Assembly: GCA_035286585.1 (NCBI GenBank)
Contig: DATEDC010000248.1
Coordinates: 1-18,247, forward strand
Origin: DSOS01 sp035286585
Lineage (GTDB): Bacteria > Chloroflexota > Anaerolineae > Anaerolineales > UBA4823
DNA length: 18,247 nt
Direction of reading: 5' to 3'
Under the pieces are notes generated by a model. It was given only the letters and a program-made list of their open reading frames with translations, was not told the origin of the DNA and searched no databases. Positions 1 through 6,702 of this stretch are shown piece by piece (within the stretch, counting starts at the first letter, position 1; every line of letters starts with the position of its first letter). The translations under genes were made by a program, and so were the position numbers.

Positions 1-1
1 C

Positions 2-1435
2 AGGGGTTTGCTCTTAATCGCCTTCTTCAGCCTATTGGCTCAGGGATTGATTGCCTTCACACAGCAAGATGCAGTGGGATCGGGCGTCTACCTCGCAGTC
101 CTGGCGCTGGTTTATGGCGGCGCTGGGGCTGTTTTCTCTTATTTTGCCCAACGCCTGGGCAAAATCTGGTCCAGACTCGAGCGTGAGCAGATCGAGGCCC
201 TGGCTGCGAGCGAACAAGCCAAGCGCGAGCACAGCCGGAGGATCTATCAGCTCATTTCGGTCTTGAGCGCTACTCTGAACTTTAACCGGGTTCTGGATAT
301 TTCTCTCGACCTGGCGCACCGTGCGTTGGCGAGCGAAGCTGGTCCTGATCCGGAGCTGGTCAGCGCGGTATTGTTATACACAGAGGGTGATTATCAAGGG
401 AAAGCCCTCCGGGCGCGCTCGTCCCGGCGCTTCACTCAGGCGGACAGGAATATGTCTATCCCCGGCGTAAATGGGCTGGTGGGCATGGCTATTGACGATG
501 GAATTTCCAAGCTTGGTCGGGAGCTTAAAAGCGACCCAGAATTGGGCAGGGTGATCGCATTGAAATCCTGCGCATCAGGTTACTGCATCCCTCTGCGTGC
601 GGGTTTAGACACTTACGGGGTGCTCCTGTTTGCCCACCCCAAGGAGGAATACTTCACGGAGGAGCGGAGAGAGCTTCTGGATATCATCGGAAGCCAGGCC
701 GTCATCGCGCTGAAAAATGCGAGCCTGTACCGCGACATTGAGCTGGAGAAGGAGCGCGTGGTCGAGGTCCAGGAGGAAGCGCGCAAGAAACTCGCCCGGG
801 ACCTGCACGATGGTCCAACGCAATCGATCGCAGCCCTGGCAATGAGGATCAATTTTGCCAGACGACTGATCGATCGCGATCCGAAAGCAGCCGCAGATGA
901 GATGCAAAAAATTGAAGAACTGGCCCGGCGGGCAACGAAAGAGATCCGCCACATGCTCTTCACCCTCCGCCCCCTGATTCTGGAATCCCAGGGATTGATC
1001 GCTGGGCTGCAGTCGATGGCAGAAAAAATGAAGGAGACCTACTCCCAAAATGTGATCGTGGAGGCTGATCCGGAAGTGGTGGCAGATTTGGAGATGGGCA
1101 AGCAAGGGGTAATTTTCTATATCGTCGAAGAGGCGGTAAATAATGCCCGCAAACATGCTCAGGCCGAGCACATCTGGGTGAGTTTAAAATCCAAAAATGA
1201 GGAATTCATCCTTCTGGAGATCGAGGATGATGGCGTCGGTTTTGACCTGAAGCAGGTTGACGCGAACTATGAGCAGCGGGGCAGCCTCGGGATGATCAAC
1301 TTGCGAGAGAGGACCGAGCTGGTCAATGGATTGTTGCAGATTGACTCTGTTATCGGTCGTGGTACCCGGGTGAAGGTGGCGATCCCTCTCACCGAGGAAG
1401 CTGCTGACCGCCTTCGCCAAGGTCACCCCTCGTGA
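2..1435 (+). CDS. Sensor histidine kinase, NarL/HisKA_3 type, 5' partial
   Basis: This is a membrane-anchored two-component sensor kinase that would autophosphorylate on a histidine and pass the phosphate to a LuxR/NarL-type response regulator. The frame is open to the window edge, so the N-terminus is missing; a TTG at position 8 is in frame, but the protein would then start inside a membrane segment. Counting from that TTG, two membrane segments cover about residues 1-17 and 25-46. A coiled linker and a GAF-like domain follow (about 80-235). The HisKA_3 dimerisation domain has the H-box ARDLHDGPTQS with His267. The ATPase domain has the N-box EEAVNNARKH (374-383), DDGVGFD (407-413) and GRGT (450-453). 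All key catalytic residues are present. The stop overlaps the start of the next gene. No response regulator is visible in the window, so the partner and signal are unknown; it may lie upstream. Confidence 0.9.
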   Translation, partial: RGLLLIAFFSLLAQGLIAFTQQDAVGSGVYLAVLALVYGGAGAVFSYFAQRLGKIWSRLEREQIEALAASEQAKREHSRRIYQLISVLSATLNFNRVLDISLDLAHRALASEAGPDPELVSAVLLYTEGDYQGKALRARSSRRFTQADRNMSIPGVNGLVGMAIDDGISKLGRELKSDPELGRVIALKSCASGYCIPLRAGLDTYGVLLFAHPKEEYFTEERRELLDIIGSQAVIALKNASLYRDIELEKERVVEVQEEARKKLARDLHDGPTQSIAALAMRINFARRLIDRDPKAAADEMQKIEELARRATKEIRHMLFTLRPLILESQGLIAGLQSMAEKMKETYSQNVIVEADPEVVADLEMGKQGVIFYIVEEAVNNARKHAQAEHIWVSLKSKNEEFILLEIEDDGVGFDLKQVDANYEQRGSLGMINLRERTELVNGLLQIDSVIGRGTRVKVAIPLTEEAADRLRQGHPS

Positions 1436-1836
1436 AGATTTCCAGCGATAAGAATTTCTTACGCATCAGCGCAATATCCCTGGGCATATTGTGGCTATTT
1501 TGGCTGCCTGTCGAAGATAGCAGCTTATTTACTGTGTATCTTTTCGCCCTGGGAATCAGCCTCCTCATCGCAATCCGGCTGCAAAGAAGCAGACTATGGG
1601 GATCCTGGAAACCAACATGGCGGATGGTTAGCCTGGGCAGCCTTGCGGGTCTGCTGGTGACCCCGTTAGCGCTCATACTGATGGTATTTAAGAGCGGGCT
1701 GCACGGGCACCTAACCCCGGATTACACCTCAGACCAAATCCTCACCGTTTTAAAAAATTCTTCCATTTGGTTGATTGGGGGTGGGATGGTGGGTCTCGGT
1801 TTGCAACTGTGGATTTCCAGCGCTTCCAGTCCCTGA
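1432..1836 (+). CDS. Small hypothetical membrane protein coupled to the kinase
   Basis: I do not recognise this 134-residue protein. It begins with GTG, and that codon overlaps the kinase stop in a GTGA arrangement, which suggests translational coupling and a related role. The sequence predicts about four membrane helices (roughly residues 10-25, 33-49, 64-86 and 111-128) joined by short, basic loops. There is no signal-peptide cleavage site and no catalytic motif. The codon use and composition match the neighbours, so this is probably a real gene rather than a chance frame. It could be an accessory membrane subunit for the upstream sensor, but that is inferred only from the overlap. Confidence 0.65.
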   Translation: MKISSDKNFLRISAISLGILWLFWLPVEDSSLFTVYLFALGISLLIAIRLQRSRLWGSWKPTWRMVSLGSLAGLLVTPLALILMVFKSGLHGHLTPDYTSDQILTVLKNSSIWLIGGGMVGLGLQLWISSASSP

Positions 1837-1864
1837 AGTCTGCCTGGCTCCCGCTTGAGGAAAT

Positions 1865-1924
1865 ATGAACGTGGATGAACTGAATCATGCCCGAAGCTGC
1901 CGGATTGTATTATCGCATCTATGA
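1865..1924 (+). other. Possible 19-codon upstream ORF overlapping the hydrolase start
   Basis: An ATG at 1865 is preceded by a good GAGGAA ribosome-binding motif (about 1857-1862) and opens 19 codons (first residues MNVDELNHA) before a TGA at 1922-1924. It runs through the hydrolase start codon in another frame. It could supply ribosomes to the poorly served hydrolase start by reinitiation, or it could be chance. No homology is recognised. Confidence 0.25.
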
Positions 1925-2645
1925 CCAGGCGGCGCGCCTCCCCGTGGTGTTGATCCATGGCGCAGGTGGAAATCACCTGCACTGGCCGACGGAAATTCGC
2001 CGGCTGCCTGGCGTGCGTGTCTACGCCCTGGATTTACCCGGGCACGGCAAATCTCCAGGAGCCGGACAACAATCGATCTCCGCCTACGTTGACACGGTGC
2101 TGCGCTGGATGGAAGGGGTTGGGCTCCACCGGGCGGTATTCGTGGGTCACTCGATGGGCGGTGCGATTGCATTATGGCTGGGATTGGCGTCTGCTGATCA
2201 TGTGCTTGCGCTAGTTTTGCTGGGCACAACAGCCAGCATGAAAGTAAATCCCACCCTGATGAAAGATTTAGCCAATACGGAGCACTTCGAGAGGGCGGTG
2301 AGTAATATTATTTCCTGGTCTTATTCCAGAAAAGCGCCGGAGAGCCTGAAAAATATCGCCTACCGACGCATGCTAAAAATTCGCCCAAGTGTGCTTTTCG
2401 GTGATTTTCTCGCGTGTGAGGGGTTCGATGTAGGAAATCGCCTGGGTGAACTCATGTGCCCGGTTCTGGCTCTCTGCGGCGAAGAGGACCGGATGACGCC
2501 CACCGCGTACGTACAGCGGCTGGTGGATATGGTCCCGCATGCGCGCCTGGAAGTGATCCCAGGCGCAGGTCACATGGTGATGCTGGAGAAGCCTCAAAGT
2601 GTTGCCGATATAGTTTTGCGCTTTCTGCAAGGGGTCAAACTATAG
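1887..2645 (+). CDS. Alpha/beta-fold hydrolase
   Basis: This 252-residue protein is a cytoplasmic serine hydrolase of the alpha/beta fold (esterase, lipase or carboxylesterase-like); the substrate cannot be told. The oxyanion region LIHGAGGNH lies at residues 22-30. The nucleophile elbow GHSMGG gives Ser89, the acid is Asp201 in EEDRMTP and the base is His229 in GAGHM, so the triad is complete. The length is normal for the family. The ATG at 1887 is chosen because an in-frame TGA at 1881 blocks any earlier start and the N-terminus aligns with remembered homologues; however, the Shine-Dalgarno in front of it is poor. A good GAGGAA motif instead sits before an out-of-frame ATG at 1865. The gene follows the small membrane protein after 50 nt and may be in the same operon. 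Confidence 0.88.
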   Translation: MPEAAGLYYRIYDQAARLPVVLIHGAGGNHLHWPTEIRRLPGVRVYALDLPGHGKSPGAGQQSISAYVDTVLRWMEGVGLHRAVFVGHSMGGAIALWLGLASADHVLALVLLGTTASMKVNPTLMKDLANTEHFERAVSNIISWSYSRKAPESLKNIAYRRMLKIRPSVLFGDFLACEGFDVGNRLGELMCPVLALCGEEDRMTPTAYVQRLVDMVPHARLEVIPGAGHMVMLEKPQSVADIVLRFLQGVKL

Positions 2646-2661
2646 CATACAAGTTTCAGTT

Positions 2662-2687
2662 GGGACGAACCTCCCGCAGTTTTTTTA
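2662..2687 (+). terminator. Weak candidate intrinsic terminator after the hydrolase gene
   Basis: A 4-bp GGGA/TCCC stem with a 6-nt loop (2662-2675) is followed by four bases and then eight T residues at 2680-2687. The T-run is good but the stem is short, so the call is weak. The location fits the boundary between the kinase-hydrolase group and the tRNA promoter. Confidence 0.3.
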
Positions 2688-2748
2688 TCGACCAGGCATA
2701 TATCAGGGGAACCTGCAGGTCGTTTTGCACTGAAGAGAGGGGGTTGCC

Positions 2749-2777
2749 TTGTCATTTTTGCCTGCCCCAGATATAAT
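2749..2777 (+). promoter_or_regulatory. Sigma70-type promoter for tRNA-Val (and probably thrS)
   Basis: The -35 box is TTGTCA (2749-2754) and the -10 box is a perfect TATAAT (2772-2777), separated by the ideal 17 nt. Transcription would start near 2784, about 13 nt before the tRNA. This is the best consensus promoter in the window. No other promoter fits between the tRNA and the T-box leader. Confidence 0.8.
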
Positions 2778-2796
2778 ATGCGGCACTCAAATTATT

Positions 2797-2873
2797 GGGC
2801 GGTTAGCTCAGTTGGTTAGAGCGTTGCGTTGACATCGCAGAGGTCGTAGGTTCGAGTCCTATACCGCCCACCA
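2797..2873 (+). tRNA. tRNA-Val (anticodon GAC)
   Basis: The cloverleaf is complete. The acceptor stem is GGGCGGT (2797-2803) with ACCGCCC (2863-2869), the D-arm starts GCTCAGTTGG, and the anticodon stem TTGCG/CGCAG encloses the loop TTGACAT with anticodon GAC at 2831-2833. The T-arm holds TTCGAGT. The discriminator is A2870 and the CCA end is encoded in the gene (2871-2873). GAC reads GUC and GUU valine codons. No terminator follows; the T-box leader begins within about 7 nt, so 3' processing of this tRNA would also free the 5' end of the leader. Confidence 0.96.
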
Positions 2874-2879
2874 TAAACG

Positions 2880-3147
2880 CAGTGACCGGGTCGAGTAGCC
2901 TGGGCATGCGCAGACAGAGAAAGGGATCATTTGCTGAGAGTCCCTTGCGGAAGGCGCCCGGTGAATACCCCCCGTGAGCGGTATCCTGAACGAGAGTTCT
3001 GAAGCGCTTCGGCTGCACAGGGCAATCCGGTAAGGAGAACGGTTGACCCCGTTATCGGTCCAAAGAGATGGCTTGATTTCAGGTCAAACTGGGTGGAACC
3101 GCGTGAGCTTTAACTTCTCTCGCCCCAGCGGCGAGAGTTTTGTTTTT
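2880..3147 (+). promoter_or_regulatory. T-box leader (threonine) controlling thrS
   Basis: A T-box senses uncharged tRNA and lets RNA polymerase through a terminator only when the tRNA lacks its amino acid. The hallmark motif GGGTGGAACCGCG is at 3091-3103. Stem I spans about 2885-2990, with nested arms such as AAGGGA/TCCCTT and GGGC/GCCC. The likely specifier is ACC (Thr) at 2967-2969, within GTGAATACC; TAC (Tyr) one base earlier is the rival reading. The acceptor-pairing bulge reads TGGA, which expects a tRNA with discriminator U. That fits Gram-positive-type tRNA-Thr better than tRNA-Tyr, and thrS lies just downstream. The antiterminator would use CGCCCC (3121-3126), which is also part of the terminator stem, giving the switch. 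Confidence 0.9.
3117..3147 (+). terminator. Intrinsic terminator of the T-box switch
   Basis: An 8-bp GC-rich stem, CTCTCGCC (3117-3124) with GGCGAGAG (3130-3137), closes a 5-nt loop and is followed by TTTTGTTTTT (3138-3147). It ends transcription when charged tRNA-Thr occupies the leader. Confidence 0.88.
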
Positions 3148-3248
3148 AATGCGTTCGTAAACTCTTGACTCCCGATCTGATGAAACGCTGACGATGGTTT
3201 ATCTCCGTTGGCAATTTTTCTACCACAGTATCCTGGAAGGAGGCAAAA

Positions 3249-5036
3249 ATGGCTGAGAGGAAAGAAGAACGTTACGAGGAAAGCGACCTGTACCGCATCC
3301 GCCATTCAGCGGCGCACGTTATGGCACAAGCGGTGTTAGAGCTGTTCCCGGAGGGCAAGTACACCATCGGGCCCCCAATTGAGGATGGTTTTTATTACGA
3401 TTTCGAGCTGCCGCGCTCGCTCACCCCGGACGACCTGGAAGTCATCGAAAAACGGATGCACGAGATCATCGTTGGCAACCATCTTTTTGAAAAGCGGGTG
3501 CTCTCCGCAGATGAAGCACGGCGCATCTTCAAGGATCAGCCGTATAAGCTGGAGCTGATCCAGGGGCTGGAGCAGGGCAGCTTTGATGAATACGGGCAAC
3601 CCCTGGCAGAAAAGCCGGAGATTTCCGTCTATGCCCACGATAAATTCATCGACCTGTGCCGCGGTCCACACGTGGAGAACACCAGCCAGATCAACCCGGC
3701 GGCTGTGAAACTGCTGAGCGTTGCCGGGGCTTACTGGCGCGGGGATGAAAATCGACAAATGCTGCAGCGCATCTACGGAACGGCCTGGCATTCTGCCCAG
3801 GAGCTGGAGGAGTATCTCTGGCGGCTGGAAGAAGCCAAGAAGCGCGATCATCGTAAATTGGGTAGAGAATTGGACCTGTTCAGTATATCGGAAGATGTGG
3901 GTCCAGGCTTGATCCTATGGCACCCCAAGGGTGCGATGGTCCGGGTGCTGGTCGAGGAGTTTAGCCTCAAGGCTCACCTGGACAACGGTTATGAATGGGT
4001 GTTTTCGCCGCATATCGGTCGCGCCCATCTTTGGGAGACCTCCGGTCACCTGGATTTCTACCAGGAGAGCATGTATTCCCCGATGGACATCGAAGGCGAG
4101 GCTTATTACGCCAAACCGATGAACTGCCCGTTTCACATCCAGATTTACAAGAGTCGCACCCGCTCCTACCGCGATTTGCCCAAACGTTATGCGGAATATG
4201 GCACGGTCTATCGCTACGAGCGCAGCGGCGTCTTGCACGGCTTGACGCGGGTGCGCGGCTTCACCCAGGACGATGCGCACATTTTTTGTCGCCCAGACCA
4301 GGTTGAGGAGGAGATCAGCCGCGCCCTCGAATTCTCGCTCTACGTGCTGCGCTCCGTTGGCCTGAGAGACTTTAAGGCGTATCTCTCCACCCGGCCTGAA
4401 AAGTACGTGGGCGACCCCGCAGACTGGGAGATCGCCACAGAAGCGCTAAGGCGCGCCATCGAGGCGCACAATCTGCCTTACGTGGTGGATGAAGGCGGAG
4501 GCGCATTCTACGGGCCGAAGATCGACTTGAAAGTTCATGATGCCCTCGCTCGCGAATGGCAGCTCAGCACGATCCAGTTCGACTTCAACATGTCCGAGCG
4601 CTTCGAGTTGGAGTTCATCGGCGAGGATGGCCTGCCGCACCAGCCTTACATGGTCCACCGCGCCTTGCTGGGAAGCATGGAACGCTTCTTCGGGGTTCTA
4701 ATCGAACACTTCGCCGGAGCATTCCCGGTCTGGTTATCGCCGGTGCAGGTGGTGATCATCCCGATCGCCGACCGCCATTATGCCTATGCCCGTGAAGTCG
4801 CTGGTAAGCTCAAAGGCGAGGGCTTGAGGGTCGAGGTAGACGAGCGTAACGAGCGCATGAACGCCAAGATCCGGGACGCCCAGATGCAGAAGATCCCTTA
4901 TATGTTGGTGGTTGGCGATAAGGAGGTCGAGCAGGGCACGGTAGCGCTGCGCCTGCGCTCCGGCGAGAACCCGGGAGCGATGCCGTTGGAGGAATTTTTG
5001 GAACGCGCCCAAGGCGATATCGCGGCTAGGGAATAA
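3249..5036 (+). CDS. thrS: Threonyl-tRNA synthetase lacking the TGS domain
   Basis: This enzyme joins threonine to tRNA-Thr in the cytoplasm. At 595 residues it is shorter than the usual roughly 640. It begins directly at the second additional (editing) domain: the zinc-like motif HSAAH (His19, His23) and CRGPH (Cys137, His141) is intact, so Ser-tRNA editing should work. The N-terminal TGS domain is absent. The class II core follows, with its zinc ligands Cys293 (MNCPFH), His344 (DDAHIF) and His470. Motif 2 is around YRYERSG (321-327), and the motif 3 arginine is in GSMERF (475-480). The C-terminal anticodon-binding domain starts near residue 485. The ATG at 3249 has a strong GGAAGGAGG site (about 3236-3244). 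Expression is controlled by the T-box upstream. Confidence 0.97.
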   Translation: MAERKEERYEESDLYRIRHSAAHVMAQAVLELFPEGKYTIGPPIEDGFYYDFELPRSLTPDDLEVIEKRMHEIIVGNHLFEKRVLSADEARRIFKDQPYKLELIQGLEQGSFDEYGQPLAEKPEISVYAHDKFIDLCRGPHVENTSQINPAAVKLLSVAGAYWRGDENRQMLQRIYGTAWHSAQELEEYLWRLEEAKKRDHRKLGRELDLFSISEDVGPGLILWHPKGAMVRVLVEEFSLKAHLDNGYEWVFSPHIGRAHLWETSGHLDFYQESMYSPMDIEGEAYYAKPMNCPFHIQIYKSRTRSYRDLPKRYAEYGTVYRYERSGVLHGLTRVRGFTQDDAHIFCRPDQVEEEISRALEFSLYVLRSVGLRDFKAYLSTRPEKYVGDPADWEIATEALRRAIEAHNLPYVVDEGGGAFYGPKIDLKVHDALAREWQLSTIQFDFNMSERFELEFIGEDGLPHQPYMVHRALLGSMERFFGVLIEHFAGAFPVWLSPVQVVIIPIADRHYAYAREVAGKLKGEGLRVEVDERNERMNAKIRDAQMQKIPYMLVVGDKEVEQGTVALRLRSGENPGAMPLEEFLERAQGDIAARE

Positions 5037-5053
5037 AAATTCCGAGTCGTGAT

Positions 5054-5090
5054 GGGCAGTTTCTCTATAAGAAGCTGCCTCCAACATTTT
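5054..5090 (+). terminator. Hairpin after thrS, probable terminator
   Basis: An 11-bp stem (5054-5064 with 5070-5080, two G-T wobbles) closes a 5-nt loop 18 nt after the thrS stop. The tail holds only a short TTTT run at 5087-5090, so termination may be partial or the hairpin may mainly protect the mRNA end. Confidence 0.5.
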
Positions 5091-5341
5091 CTGGCTTAAC
5101 CGGCAACCTGGCGCTGCACGATATCAAGAACGAGCTTCCGATCCTACCACTAGCTAGTGCATGGTGCGAAACTCGCTAATCAAAAGTACCTGACGATTCA
5201 GGCTGAATATGTCTCACTACCTTTGCTGCATGCCTGCCTTCACCAGTTCAAAGTGCCAGATATCTTGAATTCTGGATCATTATATAGGTGAGATTGCATT
5301 GACTCTCATGGAATTAAAGAAAAGGCTGGTAACCGATTTTG
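5091..5341. other. Gene-free stretch between thrS and the GxxExxY gene
   Basis: No convincing gene is seen here on either strand. The stretch holds a perfect 12-bp palindrome CACTAGCTAGTG at 5148-5159 and a small inverted repeat CCAGA/TCTGG at 5256-5275. Base composition is more AT-rich than the surrounding genes. It may be remnant or spacer sequence belonging to the GxxExxY insertion. Confidence 0.5.
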
Positions 5342-5362
5342 TACACGGATTACACGGATTAC
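5342..5362. repeat. Left flank: tandem 9-bp repeat TACACGGAT x2
   Basis: TACACGGAT occurs twice head to tail (5342-5350 and 5351-5359) and continues with TAC. It lies 20 nt beyond the stop codon of the GxxExxY gene. Its ACGGATT core is the reverse complement of the AATCCGT core repeated on the other side of the gene. Confidence 0.75.
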
Positions 5363-5381
5363 GCCATGGTGCAGCACAGGA

Positions 5382-5858
5382 TTATGTGTCTGTTTTCCAA
5401 TCGGGTTTTAACCAATCCGGAACGAAAAGCCACTGGCGATTGATCAGGTGTTCGCTAACATTTTTCGGTGGGAAAATACGCCGGTAGCGCAGGCTACGCT
5501 CTCCGAAGTTAATCAACAGGCCGAGCGGGCAGGCAGACACTGCCAGATAATGTATTACCTGCGCTAGGTGGCTGTTGTCGAGCCCTTTTAATGCTTTGAT
5601 CTCTACAATGATTTTTTCCTCCACAACGAAGTCCGGGATATAATAACCCACCAGGCGTTGCTGTTTCGGGTCATCATATACACTGTACAGCTTCTGCGGT
5701 TCATAACGAAGTCCTGCATCCTGCAGGGAAAATGCCAACGCCCTTTGGTAGCTGTTTTCTCTTAACCCCGTCCCATGCTCACGATGCACGGCCATTGCAC
5801 AGCCGATGATGCGATACGTCAAATCATCGAAAGAGGTGATTACCTTTTTCTCAGCCAT
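5382..5858 (-). CDS. GxxExxY family protein (PD-(D/E)XK nuclease fold)
   Basis: This 158-residue protein belongs to the GxxExxY family, which is related to the PDDEXK_3 nuclease-like fold. No member has a firmly settled role that I know of. The naming motif is GLRENSY (Gly31, Glu34, Tyr37). The nuclease-like core is PDF with Asp76, then VEIK with Glu86 and Lys88, then QxxxY (Gln100, Tyr104), so catalytic residues appear complete. The ATG at 5858 is preceded by a good GGAGG site. It is the only reverse-strand gene in the window and sits between thrS and the infC operon in AT-richer DNA. Short repeats of opposite orientation flank it, which suggests a mobile or inserted unit. A weak promoter on its strand may be TTGACC/TATAAA (complement of 6024-6029 and 6003-6008, 15-nt spacer). 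Confidence 0.9.
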   Translation of the reverse strand: MAEKKVITSFDDLTYRIIGCAMAVHREHGTGLRENSYQRALAFSLQDAGLRYEPQKLYSVYDDPKQQRLVGYYIPDFVVEEKIIVEIKALKGLDNSHLAQVIHYLAVSACPLGLLINFGERSLRYRRIFPPKNVSEHLINRQWLFVPDWLKPDWKTDT

Positions 5859-5908
5859 GATCCTCCAAACTCGTCCATTGTTTTTGCTTCGCTGAAGACA
5901 ATATTTCT

Positions 5909-5951
5909 AATCCGTTCAATCCGTTGCACAATCCGTTTTCAGCAATCTGTT
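5909..5951. repeat. Right flank: AATCCGTT repeated three to four times
   Basis: AATCCGTT is present at 5909-5916, 5918-5925 and 5930-5937, with a one-mismatch copy AATCTGTT at 5944-5951; spacings are 1, 4 and 6 nt. It lies 50 nt upstream of the GxxExxY start codon. The orientation is opposite to the ACGGATT copies on the left flank. Confidence 0.75.
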
Positions 5952-6049
5952 GTCGAATCATCGTTAATATTCCTTCCCCGCGAGCGCTGGAATTAAGAAA
6001 AGTTTATATGGATTTTACATATGGGTCAATCGATCTTCGACCTCAGCCG

Positions 6050-6079
6050 TTGACGATTCTTGTGTAAATATGGTATCAT
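6050..6079 (+). promoter_or_regulatory. Sigma70-type promoter of infC-rpmI-rplT
   Basis: The -35 box is TTGACG (6050-6055) and the -10 box TATCAT (6074-6079), with an 18-nt spacer. The start point would be near 6086, giving a 5' UTR of about 46 nt. Confidence 0.7.
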
Positions 6080-6087
6080 GCCATGCA

Positions 6088-6105
6088 CCCGGTTGCAGAA
6101 CCGGG
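6088..6105 (+). promoter_or_regulatory. 5'-terminal hairpin in the infC leader
   Basis: CCCGGTT (6088-6094) and AACCGGG (6099-6105) form a perfect 7-bp stem with a GCAG loop, right at the expected 5' end of the transcript. It could protect the mRNA or take part in autoregulation. No T-run follows, so it is not a terminator. Confidence 0.5.
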
Positions 6106-6131
6106 AATATTTAGACTGAGAGGAGTTACAT

Positions 6132-6659
6132 ATCAGCGCAGTTAATTATCGAGTAAACGATGCCATCCGCACGTCGGAGGTTCGGCTGATTGGACCAAAT
6201 GGTGAAAACATCGGGGTAGTATCCATCGAAGAAGCCAACCGGGTGGCACGCGATGCAGAGCTAGACCTGGTAGAAGTAGCGCCCAATTCGGACCCACCTG
6301 TATGCCGGGTGATGGATTTCGGCAAGTTCATTTACGAGCGGGCCAAAAAGGAACGAGAGGCGCGCAAGGCCCAAACGAAGATCGAAGTTAAAGAGATCCG
6401 CCTGCGCCCTAAAACGAACGAACATCATCGAGACCTGAAAGTGCGCGACGCACGCCGCTGGCTGGAATCAGGAATGAAAGTTAAGGTGCGCATTCGCTTC
6501 CGCGGCAGAGAGATAACTTACCCGGAGATCGCGCTGGAAGACCTTAAATCGGTAGCCGAAGATTTATCCGACGTGGCGGCGATCGAGCAATCCCCGGCAT
6601 TGGAAGGCCGGACTATGCTAATGGTGCTGTCCCCCAGCAAGGGGACCAAGAAGAAGTAA
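6132..6659 (+). CDS. infC: Translation initiation factor IF-3, ATC start codon
   Basis: IF-3 binds the 30S ribosomal subunit, keeps it free of 50S and checks the start codon. The N-domain motif YRVNDAIR near the start and the C-domain (KVRIRFRGRE, MVLSPSKGTKKK) are all present; the protein has 175 residues, the normal length. Between the in-frame stop at 6117 and a GTG at 6243 there is no ATG, GTG or TTG, yet the conserved N-terminus is encoded there. The ATC at 6132 lies 6 nt after AGGAG (6121-6125) and gives the expected IF-3 N-terminus. Non-canonical AUU/AUC starts are a known device by which IF-3 limits its own synthesis. A start at 6243 would remove conserved residues. The operon continues with rpmI and rplT. 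Confidence 0.95.
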   Translation: MSAVNYRVNDAIRTSEVRLIGPNGENIGVVSIEEANRVARDAELDLVEVAPNSDPPVCRVMDFGKFIYERAKKEREARKAQTKIEVKEIRLRPKTNEHHRDLKVRDARRWLESGMKVKVRIRFRGREITYPEIALEDLKSVAEDLSDVAAIEQSPALEGRTMLMVLSPSKGTKKK

Positions 6660-6702
6660 ACGGGCGCTGTAGCTGTTCTCAGATCAAAAAGATAAAGACC
6701 CT

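Noticed and set aside
605..1171. Long reverse-strand frame opposite the histidine kinase
   Set aside because: The + strand frame carries all kinase motifs; the reverse frame has no recognisable domain or ribosome-binding site.
2803..3018. Reverse-strand open frame with a GGIGLEPTTSAMS segment
   Set aside because: It is the antisense of tRNA-Val and the T-box leader; this kind of translation is a well-known false protein arising opposite tRNA genes.
3165..3193. A second thrS promoter after the T-box terminator
   Set aside because: TTGACT is present at 3165-3170 but no -10 box is found at 16-18 nt.
5299..5487. Short + strand frame running through the TACACGGAT repeat
   Set aside because: It reads through repeat DNA and into the 3' end of the GxxExxY gene, with no ribosome-binding site or homology.
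5909..5951. CRISPR-like array
   Set aside because: The repeat unit is only 8 bp with 1-6 nt gaps; there are no spacers and no cas genes.
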